From NCBI GenBank assembly GCA_018287875.1, contig JAGVVL010000001.1, forward strand, positions 3,410,001 to 3,474,000: a stretch of DNA of 64,000 nucleotides. The letters are read 5' to 3'. Made by a program: the position numbers and the translations under genes. Origin of the DNA: Nigrospora sphaerica. Lineage: Eukaryota > Ascomycota > Sordariomycetes > Amphisphaeriales > Apiosporaceae. A model generated the notes under the pieces. The model was given only the letters and a program-made list of their open reading frames with translations. It did no database searches and was not told the origin of the DNA. Shown here in pieces: positions 11,106 through 23,035 of the stretch. Every line of letters begins with the position of its first letter. The stretch's first letter is position 1.

Positions 11106-13715
11106 TCACTTCTTGATAAGTTTATACTTGCCACCCACGAATTCCAGCTCGCCCTCGGCAATCTTTTCTCCGAGGAACTCCTGCAATTCTTCGTTACTCC
11201 ACGGAAAGCCGCCCGCGATGAGCATCTTCATCATCATGGCGATCTGTCCCAGGGGCATGGCCGGGCCAGAGTTGGTGAGCATGCCCACGATGAACTGCCA
11301 GTAGATACGGCGCTTTTCCTTCTCCTTCTCGCTAATTCCGGGTTTCGGTTTCCTAGATGCCACCGGCGACACGCCACCGGCGGCGGCGGCTCCCGAGGAT
11401 GGCCCGGCCTGGGGCGTGGATTGCTTGTCGGCCTCCCCTAGCCGCTCCAATACCACGTATTCCTCGTTCGCTTGTTTGCGAAGCACCCTCTTCTTCACCC
11501 AGAACTCCAGGGCGGCCGTGAGAAGGTCTTCGTCCATACGGAGATGCATGTAGAGGTCGTCGAATGTCCAGCTCGGGCTACGCCCGCTGACGGCGTGCTC
11601 GCTGAAGGACCAAATGACGGCGGCCTCGTAGGTACGCACGTGCTCCAAGACGGTGCGGTCTTCCAGTTCCAGTTCTACCGTGGCGTGGCCGATATGATTC
11701 AGCCATTTGAGTTTTCGGGACGACTTCAGTTGCTCAAAGGTTGCCTCGTACAACTTTTGCATCTCCGCGACGGTCGATGGGACGACGAAGCTCTCATCGC
11801 CCATGTCCGGCCAGAAGAGCCGGGACAATATCTTTGTATGTATTTCGCAGCCCCGGGGATTCCGACCAGAGTGACTAACGACACTGCGGGAAATTGACTT
11901 GTCGAGTCCTCCCGAGTCATGAATATCCTTGATCATAACATCGCATGCTTGCAGCGCCGATTCGCCAAAGCGCTTCTTCAACAAGCCGAGGACAACTACC
12001 TCCTGCTCGAAGGTGGCTTGCTGGGAAAGTAGCCGCTCGCCGATAATGTTCTGAAATTCCTTTATGAAAACCTCGGGCGAACCCAGGGCACCGATGAGTG
12101 TGCCGATGACATCCTCCGACTTGGGTCGCTTGTAGTTCATGTCGGCATCAATGGGCGGCGGCATCCAGGTCAGGTCGTCCCACTCGCTATCGTGGTGCTC
12201 CGTGTGGTTTCGTTGTTTGGGGTCGTGGAGGAGCTCGGCCAGTTCAACCAGCTTCGTCTTCCTGGCTTCTACCAAGTTCTCTTGGGGACTCAGGAGCAGA
12301 CTCATGACGATAATGCGGACTGTGTCCTCCCGCGTGCACAAGTATAATTGGAGAGAGTAGGCCACTCGATCCAGGAGCACGCGGGAATGGTCCAACTTCT
12401 GGAACGTCTTGATCATGGCGATATACGTGCGCAGGATGTCCAATGTAGAACGACCGGGGTGCAACAAGCGGCTCTGCAGAGCCTCCGAGAAAGCATTCGT
12501 TAGCTGTAGCCTGCGCTGTGGTGTAGTGACGGCGTATCGCAGATCCTCAACGGCCCCCTGCGTGTCGGGCCAATTGGTCACAATGTCAAACAGCTCGCTG
12601 ATACGGAGCGCGGCCAGACGCCCGATGGCGATTTCCTTCCATTTTTCCTCATCCGTCTTCGAGACTTGCACGTTGTCCAGACAGCTGGTAAGTTCGCGGG
12701 CCAGTTGGGCGTAGCGATCCTCGACCCATTCTGACAGGGACTCTACGCAGCGAGGCCTGTTGAAGGACGCCCGGCCTGGGGGATATACATCGTGGCTGGT
12801 CCCCCACACGCCGGCAAAGGACTTGTCAATATACGCAAGCATCAACTCATTCAGAAGCTCGGCTAAGGTGATCTGAAATTGCTCTCCAGCCAGACCAATC
12901 TGGGCCAGCGAGTCGACGAGCTCGAGGATGTCTCTTCTCGAGGCCTCGAGCTTGGCCGGCCCCGGGCGTGCGTGCTTCTCGACGACGCCCAGCACGTCGG
13001 CCATGAGGCGTCCGAGAACGGTCCGCATGGCCCGCATGAGAGAGGGCGACACCGAGTTGCTCACGATGGCGTGAAGGTCGCGGCGGAACTTGGCCAGGAC
13101 GCGGTCCGCCTCGTCGGGCGCCATGCCCCGGAGTAGCAGGGACATTCCGGACAGGTACTGCCTGTGAGCGGCCTCCAGCGTCCGCACGCTCCCCAGGAGC
13201 ACTTGGGCGGGATCGACATGGCCATCACAGGCGGCCAGCCGCGGCAGCACGTGGCTGACAAAGTGCAGCCTCACCTGCTGCGTGTGCCACGACACCACAT
13301 CGTCGGTGTAGGCGGCCAGGGGCAGGCGAGAGGCCGGGTCCAGAACGTCCCGCAGGGCGTCGTCGAAGGCGTCGTCGTCACCGGCCTGGGAGCCCGACAG
13401 GGATGAGGCAAAAGAGTCGTCGGTGGCCACCGACGGCGGAAGAGCTATACGCGAAGTAACGAGGTGCCAGGACCGGTCAAAGCGTGTCTGGTCGCCGGCA
13501 TGGGGGTTGTCCGGCGCGAGGGCCAGTTGCGCCGCAGCGGCGGCGGCGGGGTCCGTCCACTTGTGCGGTGTCAGCGGTGGAGGGGGTCCGAAAGACTCAG
13601 GCGGCTCCGAGGGCCTGAGAGCTGGCGTTGAGGTAGGCGTGGGCTGGGAAAAGTGTGTCTGGAAGACGGACTGGAAGACGCGTCGTTTGCCCGCGGTCCA
13701 CCTCGTCTCGGCCAT
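11106..13715 (-). CDS. APC2: Anaphase-promoting complex subunit 2 (cullin-like)
   Basis: Single-exon gene, 869 aa, a usual length for fungal Apc2. Apc2 is the cullin-type scaffold of the APC/C ubiquitin ligase. Its C-terminal region binds the RING subunit Apc11 and positions the E2 to ubiquitinate securin and mitotic cyclins in the nucleus. The N-terminal half is helical repeat-like and weakly conserved, with a Pro-rich start. The cullin-homology region includes ILSRLFWPDM at about residue 630 and an alpha/beta segment ending near EAAVIWSF. The extreme C terminus (residues about 800-869, from RRIYWQFIVGML to a final lysine pair) is the Apc2 winged-helix domain. No frameshift is seen. The start at 13715 is the first ATG of the frame. 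An upstream gap of nearly 8 kb separates it from the next gene. Confidence 0.93.
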   Translation of the reverse strand: MAETRWTAGKRRVFQSVFQTHFSQPTPTSTPALRPSEPPESFGPPPPLTPHKWTDPAAAAAAQLALAPDNPHAGDQTRFDRSWHLVTSRIALPPSVATDDSFASSLSGSQAGDDDAFDDALRDVLDPASRLPLAAYTDDVVSWHTQQVRLHFVSHVLPRLAACDGHVDPAQVLLGSVRTLEAAHRQYLSGMSLLLRGMAPDEADRVLAKFRRDLHAIVSNSVSPSLMRAMRTVLGRLMADVLGVVEKHARPGPAKLEASRRDILELVDSLAQIGLAGEQFQITLAELLNELMLAYIDKSFAGVWGTSHDVYPPGRASFNRPRCVESLSEWVEDRYAQLARELTSCLDNVQVSKTDEEKWKEIAIGRLAALRISELFDIVTNWPDTQGAVEDLRYAVTTPQRRLQLTNAFSEALQSRLLHPGRSTLDILRTYIAMIKTFQKLDHSRVLLDRVAYSLQLYLCTREDTVRIIVMSLLLSPQENLVEARKTKLVELAELLHDPKQRNHTEHHDSEWDDLTWMPPPIDADMNYKRPKSEDVIGTLIGALGSPEVFIKEFQNIIGERLLSQQATFEQEVVVLGLLKKRFGESALQACDVMIKDIHDSGGLDKSISRSVVSHSGRNPRGCEIHTKILSRLFWPDMGDESFVVPSTVAEMQKLYEATFEQLKSSRKLKWLNHIGHATVELELEDRTVLEHVRTYEAAVIWSFSEHAVSGRSPSWTFDDLYMHLRMDEDLLTAALEFWVKKRVLRKQANEEYVVLERLGEADKQSTPQAGPSSGAAAAGGVSPVASRKPKPGISEKEKEKRRIYWQFIVGMLTNSGPAMPLGQIAMMMKMLIAGGFPWSNEELQEFLGEKIAEGELEFVGGKYKLIKK

Positions 13716-16700
13716 GGTGCTCGTTTGTCAGCCCGGGTTGGCGGCGATGGCCCCATGCATCATGAGCGTTGAACCGGGGGGGGGCTGGACGGGTCTGTCT
13801 CGGTCGCGGACAGTTGAGATTATACTCTGAACGACCTGATGCTTGGCGCGATTGGTGATGTCGACGGCGGGCGAGGGCAAATTGGATGCCCGGGCCTGCG
13901 ATGACGACTACGGGACGGGCAGGCGGTGGCACTTGCCAGCTGCCCACCTGCCTTCCTCGAGTGGACCGGCTACTTGGGGAAATACCTTACTGAGGTAGGT
14001 ACCCAAAGTACCTACCCTCGCTCCTTCGGCGCGATCTGCGTCTACGGCGTCAATTTATGTTCCCCTCGTCTGGTGTCTCCGCTATTCCCTCTAATGCAAC
14101 GCGCTTATGCAAGAGCTTTTCGTTAGACACACGCCCCCCTTCCCCCCGCTTCGTGTCACGGCCACATTCGCACTAGGCGAACTGGGGACCGGGGGGGCTG
14201 AGGAGCCGTTGAGCTTGGAGACGGGAACTGGACACCATCCCGGCTGCCCAGAGCTGACCCTGGCAAGGTGGAAGTTGCGAAGGGGTGGAACCTATATCGC
14301 AAATGGACCACTCGTGGTTGCCCTCTGTGCCTCTGCAGCCCGCATCACCCCTCACGTACCTTTCGTCTGCGCCGCTTTGCTTTTCCTCCTTTTTTCCTTC
14401 TTTCTCTACCCTCGCTCTCTTACCGAGAGACGGGCTCTGTCAAGGGTACTTTTTATACGCCCTGCTTCATAGCGACGGGCACGCAACGGGTGGACGACTG
14501 GCCCCATGTCAAGGAATATTCGAAGCAGCCTTCGTATATCCACCTCTCTCTTTCGGTCTCACTCTTTCTCTCTCCCCCCCCACCTCCCCCTCTTTTTCTC
14601 TTTCTGTAGCTTACAAGACACGTAAGTACAATCACCATATTGGCTGGCGTATTTACACTTCCCTAGTCGTAGGCGACCACAAGACGGAGTCGGCATCTTG
14701 TAACCGCAGGGGGTGGGCGAGTCCGTGGCATCCCGTCCCGTCTCGAATGAGATTGGAACATGCAACCCCCCAACATCAGGCCACGGCCAAGTCTCACCCA
14801 CTTACACATAGCCCGCGTCTGCATGTGCATGTGAGCCCGTCCGTTGCCGGGGTCGGGGCTGCCGGGTTAGCCCGGCGTCGGAATTGGTGGCCGGTACGAA
14901 ACCGCCCTCTCCCATCCCCTTTCGTAGGTGGGCGGGCACGGCGATGCGTGCAACGCGTGCCACGGGGGGCAAAGAGGTCGTGGGCAAGCAAGGTGACATT
15001 CCATTTCGGGGTGTCAGCGTCGTGTGTGTAACCCACCCTCCGTCCCCGGTTCACATTCCCATGCAACGGTGACCCCCTTCCTCGAAAGATAAGAGGGGAG
15101 AACCCGAGAGCCTGGCGACGAATCGGCTCTGCTCGGTTGGGAGGTGTACCCAAACGGGCGTCATCCCCGTGGTTGGGCTACCTAGCTAGACAGCCTCGGA
15201 TTAATTATAACGCCGTCATTCATGACCGTGAAGACGAGAATAGCCAGATTCAATGCAGGCCACGTAGCAGGTACCTACAGAGGAGGCAAGAATTGTAAGT
15301 ATGGTAACACAACGCCCAGCTGCCGGCCAAAGACCGACAGCGGTGGATGCTAAGGCGTTTGGCTACCCAGTAAGAGAGCGTCAGGTAGACATCCAGATAG
15401 GTGGGTACTGTAGGTTAGGAGCTGGATTACTTTTTCTCTCGGTGTGGACGTTTCGTCGCCCGAGTGGAGCAAAGAGGGCAGGTGTTTATTTCCACATGGC
15501 TACAGTTCTTTGCGCGCGCCCACCAATGCAACCCGGGCGCCTGGCTGTCGGTATCACGACAGCCCGGGGTCAGCCCTAAGAAGGGGGGGCCGACAATCTT
15601 CAGCAAAAGAAAATAATGCCGTCCGCTGCCGGACAAGCGAGGGGACCCATCATTGCTAGGTTAGGTACGATGTACATACCGGAAGAAGTAGGCAAGAGGA
15701 CGGGTGGATGGCCGAGCCACCAATCTGGGTCGAAACCTGATTGGCGGTTGCTGTTGCCAGGACGCATGGCGTGGGGATACCGTCCAATACCCGTTCAGGA
15801 ATCAAATCCCATCCGTTCTTGTCACTTTCCCCATGGGCCCGAGAAAAGGAAGCAAGCAGAAGCAAGTCAGTTTTGCTTGCCCATCACCTACCTGTACACG
15901 GCATATACGTCATGCGCCGTCTATGATTAGGAGTGGATAGAGACATTGCTTTGTTTTTGCGTACGGAAACACCTACGGTACTTTCCCTACGGACACGCCT
16001 ACGCCGGTGAGTCGGTATGGGCAGCCCGCTGCTTTGCAGGGCGCGGCGACGGAAAGGCGTGCTTGGCCACAAGTTGCCGTCGTTGTGCAGGCGTGGATGC
16101 CTGCCAACACTCCCCACGGCGCCATGCGTAGGGGCGAGTTAAGGACGCAGCCGAACTGCTGGTCAACGGATACTCGGCGGGCGCAGCTGCGGCGACTTTT
16201 GCGCCAAACACAACATACGGGCGAGGACGGCGAGGACGGCGAGGACGATGAGAACGACCCAAGGCCCCATGAAGAACCTCGGGGAATTTGGGCCGGTCCG
16301 CTAGCGACGGCCGGGTCGGGCTATTCCCCCCTTCCCTCCCCCCCCCCCCACCCCCGGGGTTCGCCCGCGTCCCCCTTGTCGGAAACTCGCCATGCTTGCT
16401 TCCGCCGCTCGCCTCATTCGCCCGCCCAGACTGTCAGCAGAACCAGCACCAGCACTAGCACCATCACCTGCATCGGCCGAGGCCCCGCGTGGGTGGGTGG
16501 GCGGGTGTGTTTGTGCCAGGCGGACAAATCGTATGGCCGTAACCTCGTGCCGCCTGTGTGACGGCAGAGGCTTCAAAGAAATTCGTGAATCTTCCCTCCT
16601 CCCTCCCCCCCTGCCGGCTTGGGGCATTTCGAAGTAAGCACACCGAACTCTTCTGTGTGCGCCGCCAGGATCTCATGGCCCGGTCCGCGTGGATATGTGG

Positions 16701-19700
16701 TAGGACCTCGTAAATCGTATAGGTCGTATGGGATCACGGTGCGCGGCCGAATCAGCAAGTCGGTCGCGGAGGGGCCATGGGGGAGCTGGCGACAGCGGTG
16801 CGCAGGACAGGGAACATTAAGGACCACTTGACGCGCTGCGCCATGAGGTGGGCGGCCCTCGTACACGGCTGGTATGTCTGAGCCTGAGGCACAGGCCAAA
16901 TGAAATTATCTCCTCCATCGCTGTCAGGTGGAGTTCAGCTGAGGGCGTACAGGCCTCGCCTGGCACTTTTCATGTTACCTGGTGAGCAGAAGTACTTCCT
17001 TCGCTCAGGTTCCCGTGGTTGGATGCGTTTTCGGGTCCTCTCCTGGTTACCCAGGACAAAGCTCTCTCGCGAATAGAACAGCCAAGTTTTGGCACGAAGA
17101 CGCCGACGTACCCGGGACTGGTTAGAATGGGGCATGGAACAGGAGGGAGAAAAGACGGCTAAGGCGTGTAGGACGACGGGAAGGCTAGCGCTGGGATGCG
17201 CCAGCGTGATGCGGCATCACGATCACGCTCCGTCTTTTGGTCAGTGGCGCTGGCTCGAGTCGGGTAGAGATGCCCAGAGGCAGTGTCGGGGCTGAGAGGG
17301 CAGGTAGCGCAAAGAAGCAAAACCCGACTCCGCATCCCGTTCCGTGCCAATCTCGAAAGACCTCCCTGTCAAAGATGCATGAGCAGGGAACTTCCAAGAC
17401 TATTTCAAGCTGGGAATCCCATGTGCGTCCGACATGGCATTTCGCCACGTGCCGAATCGCAAACCTCGGTCGCTTGGGGGAGGGAGGCGGGAGTCCTACT
17501 GTGTGTCGCCGCTCGTGGACTTTACCCAAGGCGTCAGTGAGACGAAGGCCGCACAGCCAGCCGCAGAGGTTGAACATGGGGGTGAGATCCAGGTATGCTT
17601 TCGCGTGAAAGGGACCAGCATCCAGGGTAGCGACGGTGTGATCCTCACTTCCGAGCAACGGGTGCGTGAGAGAGGGCGCTGACTGCTGATGGAAGACAGA
17701 AAAACCCATCCATCATCGGACAGCGGACTATCATGGCCCCCACCCCGCGCGGTTCGAAAGAAGCCCGAACCCTTCTCTGACACTCCTTTGACCCCAGCCG
17801 GTCGTGGCGACTAAGTCATCGGCGCTTACGACCGTACGTCGCCCAACGTCTATATTGTCAGATGCAGGAGGTTTCGGTGGCGCCCGCGTCACTACGCGGG
17901 GGTCGCCGTATGTCGTCGTTGCCGCCGCCTGACCCTTACAGCCTCGCAGATGGGCAAGGGGGTAAACTTCAGTAAGGTGCTTTTCTCTGCGTGGCCGGAG
18001 AGCCGAGGGAGAAATGACGAAACCCCCTGGCCAAGAGGGAAGAAGGGGTTTAGGGGGGACGGACTGGCGGACCATGTCCCTGCCGCGTACTTGGTTGGAG
18101 GCAGCCGAAGTCCGTAGGCCCTGGCTCTGCGTGGAAGATGCGGCAGTTTACCTCGGCGCACTTTTGCCATGGTGGCGATGTCCGGGCTGGGCTAAGGCAC
18201 GGGTTCCAGAGGCAGAATAACGTTTGGTGTTGATGAGGAGGGCTTGGAACGGGCGGAAAGGGTCCCAGCCGGCCGGCCAGGCTCATACGAACACTCGTGG
18301 GCTGGTAGGGCCAGAAACAGCCGTGGCGGAAGGAAAAGCCGTTACGCTCACCGGAGCCACCCTAGGAAGCTTGAACGGTCCCTCTAGCCGCATCTAAAAT
18401 TGAACAAGTCCCCTCTCCCCAGGCCCGTCTCAGGTGGAAGATGCAAGTGGTCTGCTGGTGGCGTTCGCAAACCAGTGGCAAAGCTCGTCAGCGCCCGCGC
18501 ACGGCGGGGTGTTTCTCGCAGGGCCAGGGACATGCCGACGGCGCCGACGTGGTGGCTGCAAGGGGGAAGGAGCTGGCGGAAGAAAATCGATACGGAGGCA
18601 AGGTGGGCAAAGCCATCTCATTTTCTTCAGCGGAGACGGCAGATTGGCATTGAGCCTCTGCCGTCCAGCGGGAGAGAGAGAGAGAGAAAAGAAGCTATTG
18701 CCGGCCGGGGATGCTCGATCCTGAGCCATGAAGCCCCCCGTCCCATTGTAAGCGCAAGTACCTTACACAATAGGCCCATGCGCGCGCATGGTGACAAAGC
18801 AGCATCGCGGGGGACATAGCCTATCTCCGCCGGTCGCGCGGCGGAGTCGGCGCTGGAGAAGCGATGGGACAAGGCGCTGGTGGTATACTCCATAAGTGAC
18901 CCAGGTACTTACGATGCCGAGTTGACGATCGGGTTTCCGCCAATCAACAACCTGGCTTCCCAAGCAACCGAGCTGTCGGTCTCGGAAACAGGCCCCAGCC
19001 TCGAGAATGAGGGGGTTCATGTATCCATCTCCATGGGAGACAAAGCTATACTATGTACCTAGGTAGTCCGTAAGGGCTTACGCAGTACATGTGTGCTGCC
19101 CGCGAAGTGGAGCCGGGCACGGTTTCCCACGCACCCTGGTGCCTCATCCACTCTTTCGAGTACCTACTGGGACCATATCTGGGAAATCCACGGAACGAGT
19201 ATCGGCCTGGATGCCACGTCAGGTGCCGCGCTGTACATTTGGACCATTGGGATCCGCAGTCGGGGTGAAGCCAGCCCAGCGCCGGGCGCGCGCGCGGGCG
19301 ACGCAGCAAGGCACTCCCCAGTGAACGGAAGATGCGACTAAGGGACCAAAAAATCTATTTTGAGCGCAGAGCGGGCAAGCTTGCGCTGGGCTGTGCCGCA
19401 ATACACACACACGACGGGGTCCTCTTGGGAAAGCGCGACGGCCGCGCCCCCCTGCAATATACAACTACGCCCGAACGTGACTGGCTCTGACAACGCCCTC
19501 ACCACGCATCCCGTAGCGCGTCCGGGGAAGGACGGAGGGGCCAAAGGTACCAGGCGGCACGAAAAAGGAATACGGAGGGCACAGGTACCTACAGACTTGC
19601 TTACTTTGGTTTGTCGAGACCATGGAACACAGGCCGCCATGCGAAATACAGTAAGGATATACGACGAGTCCAAGAGGGAAAGATGGCCAAGCTGGTAGGT

Positions 19701-21529
19701 AAAGTAGACACGGACGGGGGGGAGGGGGGCGGAGTGCTCAGTAGAGCGTAAGAAGTAGGTAGCCATGATGCCAATGGGGTTGTTTCTACCTGCGAAACCC
19801 AATGTGATGATTGCGTCTCGCGGGGCGCATGGCCGACCACCATCCCCCCCCCTCTTCCCATTGCAGGAGAGGCGATGATGATACTACATAAGTACTTACC
19901 TTGGCAGGCATCTAGGTACCCCGTACACGACCACCCGTTCACCTGCCTCTCTTGAACACCACGTGCCGTGCACTGGCGCGAGGTGGGGAGGAAGCCCGCC
20001 TAGCATGCGCCTACGCCCTCCTGACAAATATGCCTTGCAGGATCGCAAAGGCTGCACGGGCTGGTGTTGAAGAAAGTAGCAGTAGTTGTTGCAATTGTTG
20101 TAGTAGTAGTCGTAGTAGTAGACCGGCGCCGTCCCCTTCCCCTCCCCGGCCTTGGGCCTTAATAGCAGTAGTGGGAGGGGGTCGTAAGTAGTCCCCTGGA
20201 CTTGGAATTCGTCCGCGTCCAGACGGGAACTCGGTGCCGTCTTGAGGGGGGGTTGGGGGTGTGCCAGTATCTGCCCGAGCCCCAGAGATTCGGGGTCATG
20301 TACCGCACTCGCGGCGGCGGGTGCGCCAATGGCGCTGGCGCTGAGAGACGGCTTCACCCCTAACCACGTTGGTGCGGAGGAGGCTCTGTTTATGTCCGAA
20401 AGCGAAAGAGAGAGGGAGAGAGAGACACCCATAGGTACAGGAATGCATCCTGCAAGGGATCCCCTTGTTTCTCGTTCTCTGCAATCTACCACGTATCGTG
20501 GTCTGTAGCATAATGTCTCTAAAAACCACTCAACCAGCCAATGACGGTGCGTTCCATCACGACGGCGGCCACACAACCCATGCCGTCCGTCTCTCGGCTC
20601 GGTGACGTGAAGCGACAGGTTTTACCGACTTGGGATGCACGCGGATATTCGCAACCCGACAAGACCGACTGACTGACTGGGACAGGCAGTTCCCAGCCCG
20701 GTCGCTCGTTCGAAGGGGAGAAAAAAAAGGAAAAACCCACCCCTCCCCGAATTCCGCCCTTCCGGTAACTCGGTCGAAGCGGAAAGCCTGTTGCTGCACC
20801 CCTCCCCTCCGCGTCACATCACACTTCGGTATAGCCCAACGCTACCAAACGCAAACGGGCCCGTGGCAGATGCGGTTCGGTGGCGGGCGAGTTTGCAATC
20901 CATCCAGATAGGGGGGCGAAGACAGATACCGAGAGCGTTTCATTTTTGGCCTCCAACGGCGGAGGCAAATGCGCGTATGTTTGTGTATTTGCAGCGATTG
21001 GAATTGTCCATCAATACAATGCCCTCCCTCGATACATCCGACAAGCTCCCCTGAACCACGTTTCTATGTACAGCCCGGTGAACGCTCCATCTTCGACGGT
21101 GGGAAGGAGGACAAGAGCTGCGTCCCCGAAGAAAAAGGGGTGGGGAAGGGGGGGTATAGCCGTCTAACGCCGATGCCCAAAATTTTCAAATCAACAACCC
21201 TCAGGTTACCCAAGAAGAAGAAGAAAAAATACTGTACCCGCAATGTCCGCCCGAGTCTACCAGCGAAACCGAAAGGAGACGAAGAAAAGACCAGCAGGAA
21301 AAAAAAACCAAAAAGCAAAAGGGGCAAACAAAAACCAAATGCAATGACTTTGTCCCGTCCTCGTAGGGACCCCAAATATCCGTCTCCTGGCAGATTTTCC
21401 CTCTCAAACTCCGAGTATCGGTAGATGTATATATGCACGATTTGTGAGCGGCCGCAAGGTCGAGTCGAGGCGGCGTGGCAAGGTCGTCCGAGGCCGATCG
21501 TGGGGCGGGGGCGGCTCGGGGGTCTCCGC
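13716..21529. other. 7.8-kb gene-free region between APC2 and the C2H2 gene
   Basis: No gene could be supported on either strand. Open frames are up to about 250 codons, overlap each other on opposite strands and carry no recognisable motif. Features seen are a CT-rich tract at about 14540-14610, a G/C-run area near 16330, GA runs near 18670 and 20405, and many short TACC/GGTA clusters (for example 13980-14015, 15180-15300, 19050-19070). The first few hundred bases should be the APC2 promoter, and the last few hundred the 3'UTR of the C2H2 gene. Confidence 0.5.
20075..20121. repeat. GTA/GTT triplet repeat
   Basis: About 47 bp of GTA and GTT triplets (GTAGCAGTAGTTGTTGCAAT then GTTGTAGTAGTAG). 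Not inside a supported gene. Confidence 0.75.
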
Positions 21530-23035
21530 TTATGAGTTGCGGCGCTGCTTGCATTTCTCGTGGGCGAGGTGGCCATTCCGGGCCGTCGTGCGGGTGAACT
21601 CGGCGCCGCAGTTGGGGCAGACGGCCTTGGCGGCCTGGCCCGACTTCTCGCGCTGGTGGCGGAGCAGGTTGCTGAAGGTGGAAAACTGACGCCCGTTGCA
21701 GCCATGCTCCCAGCACTGCGGCTTGGGCCGGCTCTGCACCACCCGGACGTGGTTCGCGTCGTGGCCGTGGCCGCTGCCCGTCGGCAGCAGCGGCGGCGGC
21801 CCCGAGTACATCATGCCTGCGTGCGGCAGCGCGGTTTGCCGGCTGGTGCTGCTGATACGTTAGCACCCCTTCCCCGGTGAGTGAACCGATGCGCCGGCCC
21901 TCCCGTGTACTCACTCGTAATGCGGTCCCAAGTTCTGGTTGTTCGATGGCGGCGGCGGGAAGGCTCCCGCGTAATCAACACCCATGTAGCCGTGTGAGGA
22001 ACTGAAAGAAAGGTCCGGGTCAGCAACAAACCGTGATAAATGTTTCCGAGTCGTCGATGAGCACTCACAGGCCGGAAAACTCGGTGGGGAACATGGACTG
22101 TCCTTGGTCGGGCAGAGGAGACGAATAAGACGAGATGTAGCCCGGACCAGAGACGGCGGTAACAGGTTCGGCCAGTAAGGAGATGGACGAGGGCGACGCC
22201 GAGTAAACCGGCAGCGCCGTTGCTGATGAGAACTCGCCCATGGACATGGGTGGGGACTGCGAGCCGTATGAGCCGCTCATGGTACGACGGGCCCGGACTG
22301 ACGTCTTGGAGTCGCGTCTGGCTTGGTCCCGTTGCCTCTTGAGTTCGCGCTGCTCGGGGGTAAGGGCACCGCGTGGCGGGCTTGCCGTTACCGATCTGGA
22401 GGTGCTGGGCGGCGTGCAGCTGACGTCGGAATAGTGGTTCATGGAGCTCAAGTCGTGCCCCAGGTAGTCATGGCCGGATTCGAGAGCTGTTTTCATAAGC
22501 ATGCGTTCCCTTGCGGTAAGTGAGCCAGGTTGCCTACGCTGCCATGCAAAGGGAGAACGTTGGACGCCCATGTCGAAGCGCGAGTCGAACTGTATCGCAA
22601 CCGTGCTGCTGCCGTGTTAGTTACTTCGGTAAGGGCCTGACTCGTGGACAGGTTGCCGTCATCTCACCTCATGGCCGCGGTGGTGGAGGGGGGCAAGGAC
22701 GAAGAAGGCGTATGGTGTTCCGGACCAATACAAGCACGCCGGCTGGAGGGACCGCCGGTGAGGTGATGCGGTCGAGAAGAAAGTGGTGTATGGGACGGTG
22801 GTCTTGATGGAGTTGCGGGCGTCTGGCGGGCGGCTGGGCTTATAACGGCTCCCAGGTATGTCCCTCGGTAAGACACTGGCGGGCCAGTGTCGAACGGCAG
22901 CCTTCGTGGGGTGTTAGTGACGACGGGGTCGTACAGGTAGTTTGTGGCGGAAGCCTCGTCGTCGCCGGCTTGTTGAGATCTGGGCAGATGTGAGTAAGAA
23001 GTCTTGCGGTCTGCGTCCGGCTGCGAGGAGTCCAT
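21530..23035 (-). CDS. C2H2-type zinc finger protein (putative transcription factor), four exons
   Basis: Proposed CDS: complement of 21530-21848, 21915-22001, 22069-22605 and 22668-23035, giving 436 aa. All three introns leave phase 2, with donors GTGAGA, GTGAGT and GTGAGT. Acceptors at exons 2 and 4 are tandem CAGCAG (NAGNAG), so one extra codon is possible at each. The first 340 residues are Ser/Pro-rich, with a basic segment ([16 protein letters not shown], seen as [14 protein letters not shown]) that could be a nuclear signal. Two fingers lie at the C terminus: C376-x4-C381-x13-H395, and C408-x2-C411-x12-H424 with H427 and C430. The first finger has no clear second His, and the second ends in Cys. 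A DNA-binding regulator is likely, but its target is unknown. An out-of-frame ATG lies 5 nt upstream of the chosen start. Confidence 0.8.
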
